DNA from: Pseudomonadota bacterium
Lineage (GTDB): Bacteria > Verrucomicrobiota > Verrucomicrobiia > Limisphaerales > SXTU01
Direction of reading: 5' to 3'
Assembly: GCA_009924135.1 (NCBI GenBank)
Contig: RFSE01000014.1
Location: forward strand, 1 to 62,011
Length of the DNA stretch: 62,011 nucleotides
Shown: one piece after another, positions 7,604 through 15,506 of the stretch
How positions within the stretch are numbered: the stretch's first letter is position 1
Layout: each line of letters begins with the position of its first letter
Made by a program: the position numbers and the translations under genes
Notes under the pieces: model-generated
The model's input: the letters and a program-made list of their open reading frames with translations, nothing else
Database searches by the model: none
What the model was told of the DNA's origin: nothing

Positions 7604-9037
7604 CTATTTCGTGTCGGCTTTCAACTGCGCGAGCATCTCCAGCAGGTGCCGGGTGAGAATGACGGTGGTGTCCTCCTGCACCACGTTGGTGCCCAGCCAG
7701 GTTTCGTAACCGCCGAGCTGGTGCTGCTCCGGCGTCGGGAGGTAGCCGTGGCGGCCGTTGGCCAGGCCGATGACCATGGTCTGCGGGAACGGACTCCGAT
7801 GCTTCAAGTCGAGCCCCGTCTCGGCGAAGGTCTCGAACGGAATGCCGCACACCGCCAGGTCCCCGATGCGCAGGGCCTGCAACTTCACGGTCAGCGTTTC
7901 CTCCTTGCGGTCGGCGGCGGAGACGGTACTGCGCGCGTAATTCTCCGCCAGCCGCGGGAGCTTCTCCTTGGCCGCGGGATCAGTGACGGCGAGGACGGCC
8001 CGCGCCTCGGCCAGTTGCTGGGCCGTCGGCCGGCGATACTTCAAAACGACCTCGCGCTGCACCATGCCGAGCCGGGCTTCGCCGAGATGCTTCCCGATCT
8101 TCTGCTGCGCGTGCCACGCCGTGTCGGCGGCCTTGCCGGCGACGATGCGGATCTGTTCGAAGGGTGCGCGCGGCGGACGGACGACGCCGAAGGGGATGTT
8201 GTTGATGTCCCCGGACGTGCCGTTGGACATCATCGCCACGAAACCATCGTCCGCGCGCACGCGGGCGGGCATGAGCCGGGCGAACTCGCCGAAATAATCC
8301 GCCGAAACCTGCGCCGGCGGCATCCCGCCGACGTAGTGGAGCGAGTAATTCGCAAAGAGCGCCAGCGGCCGGCGCTTCGCGTCCTGTACGGAGAGAATCG
8401 TGATGTCAGGATCGGTCGGCCCGGCGGGGTGATCCAGCACGGTGGGGCTGGTGCCGGGATTCATCTTCACGGTGTCGAGCTTGCCGAAGGGATTCAGCGG
8501 CATCTGGCCCGGCTTGAGGTACCAACGCCGGTTGAACACCTCGTCCGGCAACGGATGCGCCGCCGCACCGACCAGGGCGGGCCGCAACGCCGCGTGGGCC
8601 TGGACGATCGCTTCGGCGATGCCCTCGATGAGGAGCTTGCGATACGCCACAGCGGGCGCGGGTCCGGTCTTGGTGTTCGAGGACGGCGCGGTGTGCGAGT
8701 GCGTGGAGGCGATGAGCATCTTGTCCGGGGCCATGCCGGTGCGCTTCGCGGCGATGCCCTTGGCCTCGTCCTGCACTTCCGGCGCGAGGCCGAGATTGTC
8801 CACGACCACCATGGCCAGCATGGTCGTGCCGTCGTCGAGCACCAGCGCGCGGGCATGCAGCGGGTCATGCGCATTGGTCGCCAGGTTCGCCGCAAACCCA
8901 CCGGGCATGTTCAGCGGAAACTCGCGCGGCGTAATGTCCACGGCGGCAGCCCCGGCGCGCAGGACCGGCTTGTCCGCCGCGTGCAACGTCAACACAACGG
9001 CGAAGAGTCCAACGAACCACAAGTGTTTCAGTTTCAT
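7604..9037 (-). CDS. Neutral/alkaline ceramidase-like secreted hydrolase (paralogue 1)
   Basis: The 477-residue protein has a signal peptide and an N-terminal domain typical of neutral/alkaline non-lysosomal ceramidase-like proteins: AAAVDITPREFPLNMPGG, then MLIASTHSHTAPS, where the clustered His residues are zinc ligands. MMSNGTSGDINN holds the usual catalytic-region GTSGD word. The true ceramidase C-terminal domain is missing; these short versions are common in Verrucomicrobiota and Planctomycetes and may act on other amides. The start is separated from the stop of the next upstream gene by only 13 nt, so the two paralogues are almost certainly co-transcribed. Confidence 0.8.
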   Translation of the reverse strand: MKLKHLWFVGLFAVVLTLHAADKPVLRAGAAAVDITPREFPLNMPGGFAANLATNAHDPLHARALVLDDGTTMLAMVVVDNLGLAPEVQDEAKGIAAKRTGMAPDKMLIASTHSHTAPSSNTKTGPAPAVAYRKLLIEGIAEAIVQAHAALRPALVGAAAHPLPDEVFNRRWYLKPGQMPLNPFGKLDTVKMNPGTSPTVLDHPAGPTDPDITILSVQDAKRRPLALFANYSLHYVGGMPPAQVSADYFGEFARLMPARVRADDGFVAMMSNGTSGDINNIPFGVVRPPRAPFEQIRIVAGKAADTAWHAQQKIGKHLGEARLGMVQREVVLKYRRPTAQQLAEARAVLAVTDPAAKEKLPRLAENYARSTVSAADRKEETLTVKLQALRIGDLAVCGIPFETFAETGLDLKHRSPFPQTMVIGLANGRHGYLPTPEQHQLGGYETWLGTNVVQEDTTVILTRHLLEMLAQLKADTK

Positions 9038-9050
9038 TAAATAAAAACGT

Positions 9051-10391
9051 TTACCGGGCCGGCTTGATCCCAGGCAGAAGTTGACGAATGGACTGCAACG
9101 CCTCGTTCACCAAACGTTCCCCCGCATCGGCGGCGAGGAAGCTGCACTCGGCCGCGCCGTAGCCGCCTTCCTTCACGGCTTGCACGGTGGGGAGATAGAC
9201 GGTGAACGGCGTGCCCCTCCCGCTGTAGGCCAGGCCGAGCACGAACGCATTCGGCACGGGCGATTTCGCCGTGAGATCTAGCTGGTGCTGCACGAACGGC
9301 TCGCCGGGGATGGCCACCAACGCGAGGTCGCGCTGGATGACCACCGTCAACAGGCCCACCTCGGTGCTCTGCGGGCCGCTCCGGTGCGGAATCGTCAGCA
9401 GGCTTTCCTTCACCTGGATCACCGGCGGCGCACTCGTCGCCGGGACTTTCAAGCCCGCGGCGAGCCGGAGGGCGGCCTTGCCGAGAGCGATGCCGTTCTG
9501 CTTCACGATGTTGAACCGGTTTTCGCCGCGCAGATTGTGCAGGTCGTACGGGTCCAGATCGCCCGATGCGCCTTGGAGGAACATGGCCATGCAGTCGCTG
9601 CCCAGCTCCTGCTCGAGGTGGTCCACCATCGCGCCCGGATAATCGCGCGACACCACGCCGGCATCCATGAGCGCCACCGGATGGCAGGCATAATGCACGG
9701 CGAAGGCGCGCGGCTTGCCGGACAAGTCCTCGACACGCAGCACACCCACGGTCGGGTCCACGGCCTGGGTGGGCCGGCGATTGGGATTTTCCCACATCGG
9801 GAGGACGCGGTCGAGCCGGACCTCGCGACGGTTGTGCGCCATGTAAGCGCTGTCATACGGTCCCCGGCCCGCGACGAGCCGCGCGGGGAAAAGGCCTTGC
9901 ATGGCCTTGCCCACGGCGGCCACCACCTTGGCCTCGGTCGCGGCATACCACGGGTCGTCCGAGAGCTTCAGCCAGTTGACCGTGGTGGACGGGCCGTTGG
10001 GATTGCGGGTCCAGTCGGGCGCGGCGGGGGGCTTGATGTGCAGGCCGCGCGGCGCCATGGCGGCGTGCGTGTGCGTGGCGCAGAGCAGGACGTGGTCCAC
10101 GCCCCATTGACGCTTCGCCTCGGCAATCACCTTCGGCGACGCAAAGACGATCAGGTCCGCCGACACGATGGCCACGGAGGTCCGGCTGTCCTTGAGCACC
10201 AGCACGCGGCCGAAGAGCGGATCACGCAGGCGCAACGGCTGGCCGGCCAGATTGACGGCGTCCGCCTCCGGCGGGGTGATCTCGATCTTCGCCGTGCCGG
10301 CCCACAAGCCCGACGGCGACTCGGCGGCACGGGGGGCGACGAAGGGAATCACCCACAACAGCAGGGCGAAGAGGAAGGGCAATGGTTTCAT
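9051..10391 (-). CDS. Neutral/alkaline ceramidase-like secreted hydrolase (paralogue 2)
   Basis: The 446-residue protein has a signal peptide and the same architecture as the gene at 7604-9037: GTAKIEITPPEADAVNLAG, LLCATHTHAAMAP (zinc His cluster), MFLQGASGDLDPYD and a late GLAYSGRGTPFTVYLPT. It is clearly a tandem paralogue, though diverged. The family hydrolyses the N-acyl bond of ceramide; here only the N-terminal domain is present, so substrate is open. It is the first gene of the minus-strand run 10391-5363. Its upstream flank starts with an inverted repeat at 10434. Confidence 0.8.
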   Translation of the reverse strand: MKPLPFLFALLLWVIPFVAPRAAESPSGLWAGTAKIEITPPEADAVNLAGQPLRLRDPLFGRVLVLKDSRTSVAIVSADLIVFASPKVIAEAKRQWGVDHVLLCATHTHAAMAPRGLHIKPPAAPDWTRNPNGPSTTVNWLKLSDDPWYAATEAKVVAAVGKAMQGLFPARLVAGRGPYDSAYMAHNRREVRLDRVLPMWENPNRRPTQAVDPTVGVLRVEDLSGKPRAFAVHYACHPVALMDAGVVSRDYPGAMVDHLEQELGSDCMAMFLQGASGDLDPYDLHNLRGENRFNIVKQNGIALGKAALRLAAGLKVPATSAPPVIQVKESLLTIPHRSGPQSTEVGLLTVVIQRDLALVAIPGEPFVQHQLDLTAKSPVPNAFVLGLAYSGRGTPFTVYLPTVQAVKEGGYGAAECSFLAADAGERLVNEALQSIRQLLPGIKPAR

Positions 10392-10433
10392 GGGTCGTGG
10401 TGGTCATCCTAGCTGCCGCAGTGGAAAAAGCCA

Positions 10434-10557
10434 AACCACGGATCAACACCGATGCACACGGATGGCAACCCGTACCCGGCCGGTTCCCCTCCGAGGTGAA
10501 CGAACCGATGGCCCAATCGCCCCACCCATCCGTGTTTATCCGTGTTCATCCGTGGTT
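10434..10557. repeat. Inverted repeat built of CACGGAT words
   Basis: Arms 10434-10465 and 10526-10557 pair at about 28 of 32 positions and contain spaced copies of CACGGAT and ATCCGTG. They start and end with AACCACGGAT and its complement. The loop of 60 nt has no gene. Words of this type recur in small form near 5247 and 6433. It lies just upstream of the ceramidase-like operon. Confidence 0.7.
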
Positions 10558-10924
10558 GTATCGCAATTTTTATGGCGATGGCTACAATCTGGAACCGGCA
10601 GTTGAAACCGCGAAATACACGGAATACGCGAACCGGAAAAGGTTTCGTAAAAATTCGTGCTCCACCGAGTGGGTGAAATGATTTGCTGTGGTCCGATTTG
10701 GACTTGTTGCCTTGTTTTCGCGTGGTTCGCGGTTCAGCCCGACTGCGGCATCTGGGTTCAGGGCCGCCGGCAAGACCATGCCCTCCGGGGCCGTTCGGGC
10801 CAAACGGGAAACGACACCCCTGCTCCAGTGCCTGATAGCAGCGGTAACAATGGTCATGACCACGATGCGCATGGCTCCACCGTACCGGAACCGGACAGAG
10901 AACGCCACTCGCCCAGCGAACGGT

Positions 10925-11617
10925 TCATGCGCGCTGGCGCAGCCACAGCCAGCCGCCGAGCAAGGTGCCGAGGCCCAGCACCGCCTAGGGCTAGACGGTG
11001 CGCCCGCCAGAGTGCTCACCTCCACTGGTTAGAGTGGAGGCGGGAGCGGAGCCGGTGGTGGCAAGGACCGCCCCGGATTGGGTGGCCAGATCATCACGCA
11101 ACTTGGAGCGGCGGGCCACTGCGGGCAATGCGGCTTCTCCCGCCGGGGCGGGCACACGCCACCAGCGTTCACCTTTGGCTCTGGGCACCGGACGCGGCGT
11201 CTTGGCCGCCACTTCCGGCTTCATGGCCGCAAAGACCTTGTTCATAACGTTGGTAGACACCGACGGAGGCAGATAGCCGCCCCTCATCCCTTGCAGGTTC
11301 GCCACGAGGTGTGGAGTTGCGCTGCACTCCCGAGGGATCTGCCCGATAATTCGATTCGTGTACGTGCCAGCTTGGCCAATTCCAAACCCCGCGTGAGATC
11401 GGAGAATTCCCGGACACGCCGTTGATGAATTGGCGTCCAAAACGATGATTCCGGTGGAAACTTGAGCGTCCGCCGCCTGGTCCGTCCTCTTTACACTTTT
11501 GGCACCGCGAAAGAAGGTGTCCAGTGTTCTGAGCTTGCTGGCGGCGCTCCTTGTCATCGTGGCCATCCTCACTGCGGTCGTCGGTTTGGTTGCGTTCCTT
11601 CTTGGGGCCGTGAGCAA
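10925..11617 (-). pseudogene. Possible decayed gene with C-terminal membrane anchor
   Basis: A minus-strand frame of 208 codons ends at a TAG (10991-10993). It continues in the same frame through one Pro codon and a second TAG, then AVLGLGTLLGGWLWLRQRA and a TGA at 10925-10927. That last piece looks like a membrane-anchor tail: a hydrophobic helix followed by Arg-rich end. The upstream part, with KPEVAAKTPRPVPRAKGE, has plausible composition but no recognisable domain. I read it as a remnant of an exported protein with two nonsense changes. Chance is a real alternative. Confidence 0.3.
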
Positions 11618-11630
11618 CCTGACAAAATGA
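11517..11630 (+). CDS. Possible 37-residue single-helix membrane peptide
   Basis: A GTG at 11517 opens a frame encoding VSSVLSLLAALLVIVAI and continuing hydrophobic to LTK, with the stop at 11628-11630. The frame is open from 11466. Basic residues (PRKK) just before the GTG suggest that a longer start (TTG 11499) is also possible. No ribosome-binding site is clear. It may be the tail of a lost gene rather than a live small protein. Confidence 0.25.
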   Translation: MSSVLSLLAALLVIVAILTAVVGLVAFLLGAVSNLTK

Positions 11631-11688
11631 AAATGAAATTCAGCAGGTTGACACGCATAACCCAGTTTCTAGACTTTGACCCGCCCCT

Positions 11689-12465
11689 ATGAATCCATCG
11701 CTACAACGCGCGCAGAAAATCATGAAGTGGATTGTAATCGGCTATCTAGCTAAGTCGGGGTTCTGCGCGATCGTCAGCGCGATCGTCATGCTCAGACCAC
11801 ACGTCGGAAATCCGCATAACGACGGCCTCGGCCTGATTCTGGTGGCTACGTTGCCGCTAACAGTGATCGGTTTGATGCTTGCGGGTTTGACGGATTGGGT
11901 GCGTCGCCGGAGTAGCCGTGGGACGGACGCAGACGCCCGGATTGCGCTCGGATTCAATGCGACCATCGCCGTGCTCAGCCTGTTTACGGGCTTTTGGCCT
12001 GCGACTGTTTTTCATGGCTGGGCGGCGCTGCTGATTTCGCGGGGATTGAATCTCACGAACAGTCCAGCCGAAAACCCACCCCCGCTTTCCGCTCTTCTCT
12101 CCGCCACACCCATTGAGTCCGGCACCCGCGTCGAACGGAAGCTGCCCGGCATCAACCAGAACATCGCCCTGTTGATCGCCAGCGGCTTTGCCCTTGCCGC
12201 AGTGGTGGTGTTGATCCTTTGCTCCGAGGTGGGGTGGGACAAAGGCCCGCTCGGTCTCGTTCCAATCCTTCTGTTCGCGGGCGGGGTGTTTTACTTCCAC
12301 TTCGTGAAGCGCTGTCCGCAATGTCGCAAGCCTTTGCGCTATCGCCGCGAAATGATTGCCGGAACCACGCGTTACCGGGCGCTGCACGATTGCGCAAAAT
12401 GCAATGTCACCTGGGACTCGGGCATCATTGGTGATCAAAAAAACGACGGATCGGTCGGGCCGTGA
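11689..12465 (+). CDS. Membrane protein with C-terminal zinc ribbon
   Basis: The 258-residue protein has about five hydrophobic segments: near residues 14-35, 48-68, 82-105, 155-175 and 185-200. A cytoplasmic-looking C-terminal zinc ribbon follows, with CPQC and CAKC separated by about 30 residues. I do not recognise the family. The stop overlaps a GTG that could start the WD40 gene (12462), and the first ATG of that gene is 15 nt beyond the stop, so the two are likely translated from one message. Confidence 0.7.
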   Translation: MNPSLQRAQKIMKWIVIGYLAKSGFCAIVSAIVMLRPHVGNPHNDGLGLILVATLPLTVIGLMLAGLTDWVRRRSSRGTDADARIALGFNATIAVLSLFTGFWPATVFHGWAALLISRGLNLTNSPAENPPPLSALLSATPIESGTRVERKLPGINQNIALLIASGFALAAVVVLILCSEVGWDKGPLGLVPILLFAGGVFYFHFVKRCPQCRKPLRYRREMIAGTTRYRALHDCAKCNVTWDSGIIGDQKNDGSVGP

Positions 12466-12479
12466 ATCAATCTCCAGCA

Positions 12480-14594
12480 ATGAAGCCCTGCCTCCTCCTT
12501 CTCCTCATCACGCTCTGCGCGCTGACACTGGCAGGGTGCGGCGGTGCAGGTCTGCCACCCGCTTCGCTGGAACCGCCGGCTGCTCAGGCTCCCGCACCGG
12601 GCGACATCCTGACCAGCATCGGTTCCCCGGGCGGGAGCCACGGTGCCGGGGTGTTGTGCGTGGCGATCAACTCCGCCGGCACCGTGATCGCGAGCGGCGG
12701 GGCGGATGGGACGGTGCGCTTGTGGGCCGCGGCGACGCTACGCCCGCTCGCGCGGCTGGCGATTGGCGAACCGACCACGAGGATCAATGCCGTGGCGTTC
12801 AACGGCGACGGTAAAATGCTGGCCACCGCGCAGGATGCCGGTCCGATCCGGCTCTGGGACGTGAGCGTTTCGCCGCCGAAACCAGTCGCTGAATTGAAGC
12901 AGATCCGATTTGGTGCCGGCTCGCTTTCGCTTTCGGGCGATGGGAAATGGCTTGCGGCCGGCGGCATTGACGCGGGACCGCATGTGTTCGACTTGCGGGT
13001 TGCTCCGCCTCAACTGGTCCCCAATCTTCCGCGCATCACCGGCACGGCTCACTCGATGCTCTTTTCTCCGGACAGCCGCACCCTGGCGGTGGACAGTGGT
13101 TTTGAGATTCAACTGTGGGATATGACTGTCACCCCGCCGACGCTTCGGGCGGGTTTGGGCAAGGGCGGGGGCGATTTTCGCACCGGAACGTTGCTCCTTT
13201 CGTTTTCAAAAGACGGGAAGACGCTCTCGGCGGCTGGCAACTCCGGCGATACGACTCGGCTCTGGGATTTGAGTGGGGAAAAACCAGTGGAGAAATCGCC
13301 AGCCAACGGGCGCAGTTATGGTGCGGCGCTTTCACCCGACGGCGCGTTGCTTGCGGTGGCCGCTTCAGGTGGTGGAAGGTGGCATGCCAGGGAAACCTAT
13401 CTGCCACGGGTCCGGCTGTTTGAGGTTGGCGAAGGCAAAACTCTGGAGTTGGACGCCGTGGAAGCGTACTTGGCCAAAAATGCCTCACGGGTGACGACCA
13501 TCGCGTTCAGTCCCGACGGGCACACCGTGGTCTCGGGAGGAGAAGATGGCGCAGTGGAACGGTGGGATGTCAGCACCCGCAGGTTGAGGCCGGGCCGCGG
13601 CGGAGATGGCACGAACATTTTCATCGAAGCCGCCGCGCCGTCGCCGGACGGACGCCGGCTGGCGGTGGTGGGCCGCAGCGATTCCGTGTTCATCTGGAAT
13701 CTGGAGACGCAGCCGCCGTCGCTGGAAACTAAAATCACCATCCCGCCAAGCGGCCTCAAGCCGGCAGCGCCGCTGGCCTACACGACCAACCTCACGCTCT
13801 CCCGCGTCGCGTGGTCCGCAGATGGTAAAACGCTGGCCGCCGTGCGGGCCCACACTGGTTGGTCCGGTGGCCGCGACGCGGTCTGGGTGTGGAACCTCGC
13901 ACCCGCGCCCCCCGTGCTGAAAGCGGAGTTCTTCCCCGGCGGCTTGCAATCGGTGGCCGCCAGTTCACTCGCGCTTTCACCAGACGGCACGCGGCTCGCC
14001 CTCGGCACGTGGCCGCACGTGGATTTTTGGAATCTGGCCGACACAACGCCGAGACAAAGTGCTTTGCTCAAGGCCATGACCTTCGAGGCGCAATCCATCG
14101 CTTTCACGCCCGACGGACGGACCGCGCTGGCATGCGACGAGAAGACGGCGAAGTTGTGGGACGTCAGCAGCGGCGCGCCAACGCTCCGCGCGGAATTGTC
14201 GCACCGCAACCAGTATCAAGTCCTGGGCAGTGGACCGAATGGGAGGCCAGTGCAGTTCTCCAGCGTCGCCTATTCGGCGGATGGCAAAACGCTGGTCACC
14301 GGCAGCTGGGACGGCGTGGTGCGGCTGTGGGATGCGAGCGGAACGACACCCGTCGAGCGCGCCGAACTCTGGAAAGGCTGGCGCGTGAAATCCGTCGCGG
14401 TGTCCTCCGACGGTCGCACGGTGGGGTCATCCGCCTGGAACGGGCAGGTGATCATCGGCTCCGCCGACACCCGGAAGGCGACCCGTTCGTGGCAGTTCGA
14501 TGGGGCCGTAAACGAATTGTTTTTCCTGCCGGACAACCACCGGCTGGTCGCCGTCCGCAGCGATGGCAGTGTATCGGTTTTACGCGTCCCGTGA
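12480..14594 (+). CDS. WD40-repeat lipoprotein, probably a double propeller
   Basis: The protein has about 704 residues. It starts with a lipoprotein signal ending LTLAGC, Cys at about residue 18. The remainder is twelve or more WD40-type blades with the pattern SPDGxxLA...xLWD, for example FSPDGHTVVSGGEDGAV and YSADGKTLVTGSWDG, enough for two seven-bladed propellers. Such exported propellers are protein-binding scaffolds; the partner is unknown. ATG 12480 begins the signal peptide; GTG 12462 is an in-frame alternative that overlaps the previous stop. Confidence 0.85.
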   Translation: MKPCLLLLLITLCALTLAGCGGAGLPPASLEPPAAQAPAPGDILTSIGSPGGSHGAGVLCVAINSAGTVIASGGADGTVRLWAAATLRPLARLAIGEPTTRINAVAFNGDGKMLATAQDAGPIRLWDVSVSPPKPVAELKQIRFGAGSLSLSGDGKWLAAGGIDAGPHVFDLRVAPPQLVPNLPRITGTAHSMLFSPDSRTLAVDSGFEIQLWDMTVTPPTLRAGLGKGGGDFRTGTLLLSFSKDGKTLSAAGNSGDTTRLWDLSGEKPVEKSPANGRSYGAALSPDGALLAVAASGGGRWHARETYLPRVRLFEVGEGKTLELDAVEAYLAKNASRVTTIAFSPDGHTVVSGGEDGAVERWDVSTRRLRPGRGGDGTNIFIEAAAPSPDGRRLAVVGRSDSVFIWNLETQPPSLETKITIPPSGLKPAAPLAYTTNLTLSRVAWSADGKTLAAVRAHTGWSGGRDAVWVWNLAPAPPVLKAEFFPGGLQSVAASSLALSPDGTRLALGTWPHVDFWNLADTTPRQSALLKAMTFEAQSIAFTPDGRTALACDEKTAKLWDVSSGAPTLRAELSHRNQYQVLGSGPNGRPVQFSSVAYSADGKTLVTGSWDGVVRLWDASGTTPVERAELWKGWRVKSVAVSSDGRTVGSSAWNGQVIIGSADTRKATRSWQFDGAVNELFFLPDNHRLVAVRSDGSVSVLRVP

Positions 14595-14934
14595 AATAGC
14601 TGCTTGGCGTGGTCCCTTTCTGAAAGCGTGGCGAAGCCCCTTCTGGCCTCCCCCCGCCTGCTGTGATGGTCTTTTCAGCGGGATTATGGAAAGACAGGAG
14701 CCGGCGTTTAGTTCCTTAAAACTGATCCCTCCCGTCAACGAATTCTCTCCGCGTCCACAACGGCACAGGAGAGTTCGTTCTGCCGAAATCCCACCATCAG
14801 AAAGGTCGTTTGTGTCGGCGTACATGCCAGACTAACGGGCTCGACACCAGCCAAGGCAACCTTAGATTGCCTCGGCATGAAACTCGGGTAGGGCGCGAAA
14901 CTTCAGCCCAATACACTAAATACACTATTCGGCA
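14595..14934. other. Intergenic stretch, nothing recognised
   Basis: About 340 nt follow the WD40 gene. I see no RNA gene, no strong hairpin with a T-run and no credible frame on either strand. The inverted words GCCTCGGCATG and CAAGGCAACCTTAG near 14850-14880 are too short to call. Confidence 0.4.
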
Positions 14935-15261
14935 ATGCAGACGTTTAGCGAACCTCAGGAAACCGGCGTTTACATCGGCATGGGATTCAACGTGGAGAAG
15001 GGAACGTTGTGTCTGGAGCAGGGCAGACTGCGTCTCGAACTTCAGGGCAAGGTGGCATTCGACGCGCCTGTGGCCAAACTCCGACTCCGCTGGCCGTGGT
15101 ATGGATTTGGTTGTCAATTCATTGCCCGTGTGCCGGAGAGAGAATATTTTGTCTCTTTCCTGCACCCGGGGAACACGCTTTCCACATGGTGGACGGGCAT
15201 TCAGCACGGCAGGAAGTGGCGCCGGCTGATCCTGGCTACAATCAGCGAATCCTTGCCATAA
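14935..15261 (+). CDS. Small hypothetical protein, PH/GRAM-like look
   Basis: The 108-residue frame has regular alternation of hydrophobic residues and words like KGTLCLEQGRLRLELQG and YFVSFLHPGNT. It suggests a small beta-sandwich, similar in feel to bacterial PH or GRAM-like domains. There is no signal peptide or membrane helix. No clear ribosome-binding site precedes ATG 14935. It stands alone between the WD40 gene and repeats. I cannot name the family. Confidence 0.5.
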   Translation: MQTFSEPQETGVYIGMGFNVEKGTLCLEQGRLRLELQGKVAFDAPVAKLRLRWPWYGFGCQFIARVPEREYFVSFLHPGNTLSTWWTGIQHGRKWRRLILATISESLP

Positions 15262-15270
15262 AGCGGGATT

Positions 15271-15356
15271 GGTAGGGCGCGTCTGTCCTCAGGTGCCGCC
15301 GAACCACACGGACGCCACCAGACCTCGGCGGCGCGGTGAGGACACCGCGCCCTACC
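15271..15356. repeat. Imperfect palindrome GGTAGGGCGCG...CGCGCCCTACC
   Basis: Arms 15271-15302 and 15325-15356 pair at roughly 26 of 32 positions around a 22-nt loop. It lies 9 nt after the small hypothetical gene and in front of the second hairpin at 15414. It is likely another dispersed palindrome; no other full copy was seen in the window. Confidence 0.65.
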
Positions 15357-15413
15357 CACCGCTGGTTCAGGGCCTTCGCCGCCGCTCGAACACAGGCTGT
15401 TTAACAGCTCATT

Positions 15414-15469
15414 GGTCAGAAAGATGGGGTCAAAAAATCCAACTCAGGTCCTTCCCCGTCTTTCTGACC
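15414..15469. repeat. Hairpin GGTCAGAAAGATGGGG / CCCCGTCTTTCTGACC
   Basis: Two 16-nt arms pair at 15 of 16 positions with a 24-nt loop containing GTCAAAAAATCC. It lies between convergent genes (the hypothetical at 14935 and the SGNH gene ending at 15507) and could act as a bidirectional terminator. The TGGGGTCA word also recalls REP sequences mobilised by RAYT transposases, but no such gene is in the window. Confidence 0.55.
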
Positions 15470-15506
15470 CTCTTTGGTTCCTGGGAAGGGAGAAAGCGGG
15501 CGTTGG

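Larger units (their letters stand above)
10558..11688. other. Gap of 1.1 kb with repeats and gene remnants
   Basis: No intact gene is supported. From 10600 to 10740 there are words built on CGCGAA and ACGGAATACGCGAA with their complement TTCGCGTGGTTCGCGG. From 10925 to 11617 a minus-strand frame is broken by two TAG codons. From 11466 to 11630 a short plus-strand frame encodes one hydrophobic helix. The whole stretch reads as eroding DNA between two transcription units. Confidence 0.45.

Noticed and set aside
10657-11247. Plus-strand frame of 196 codons
   Set aside because: No signal, domain or codon bias; it covers repeat words and the antisense of a decayed frame.
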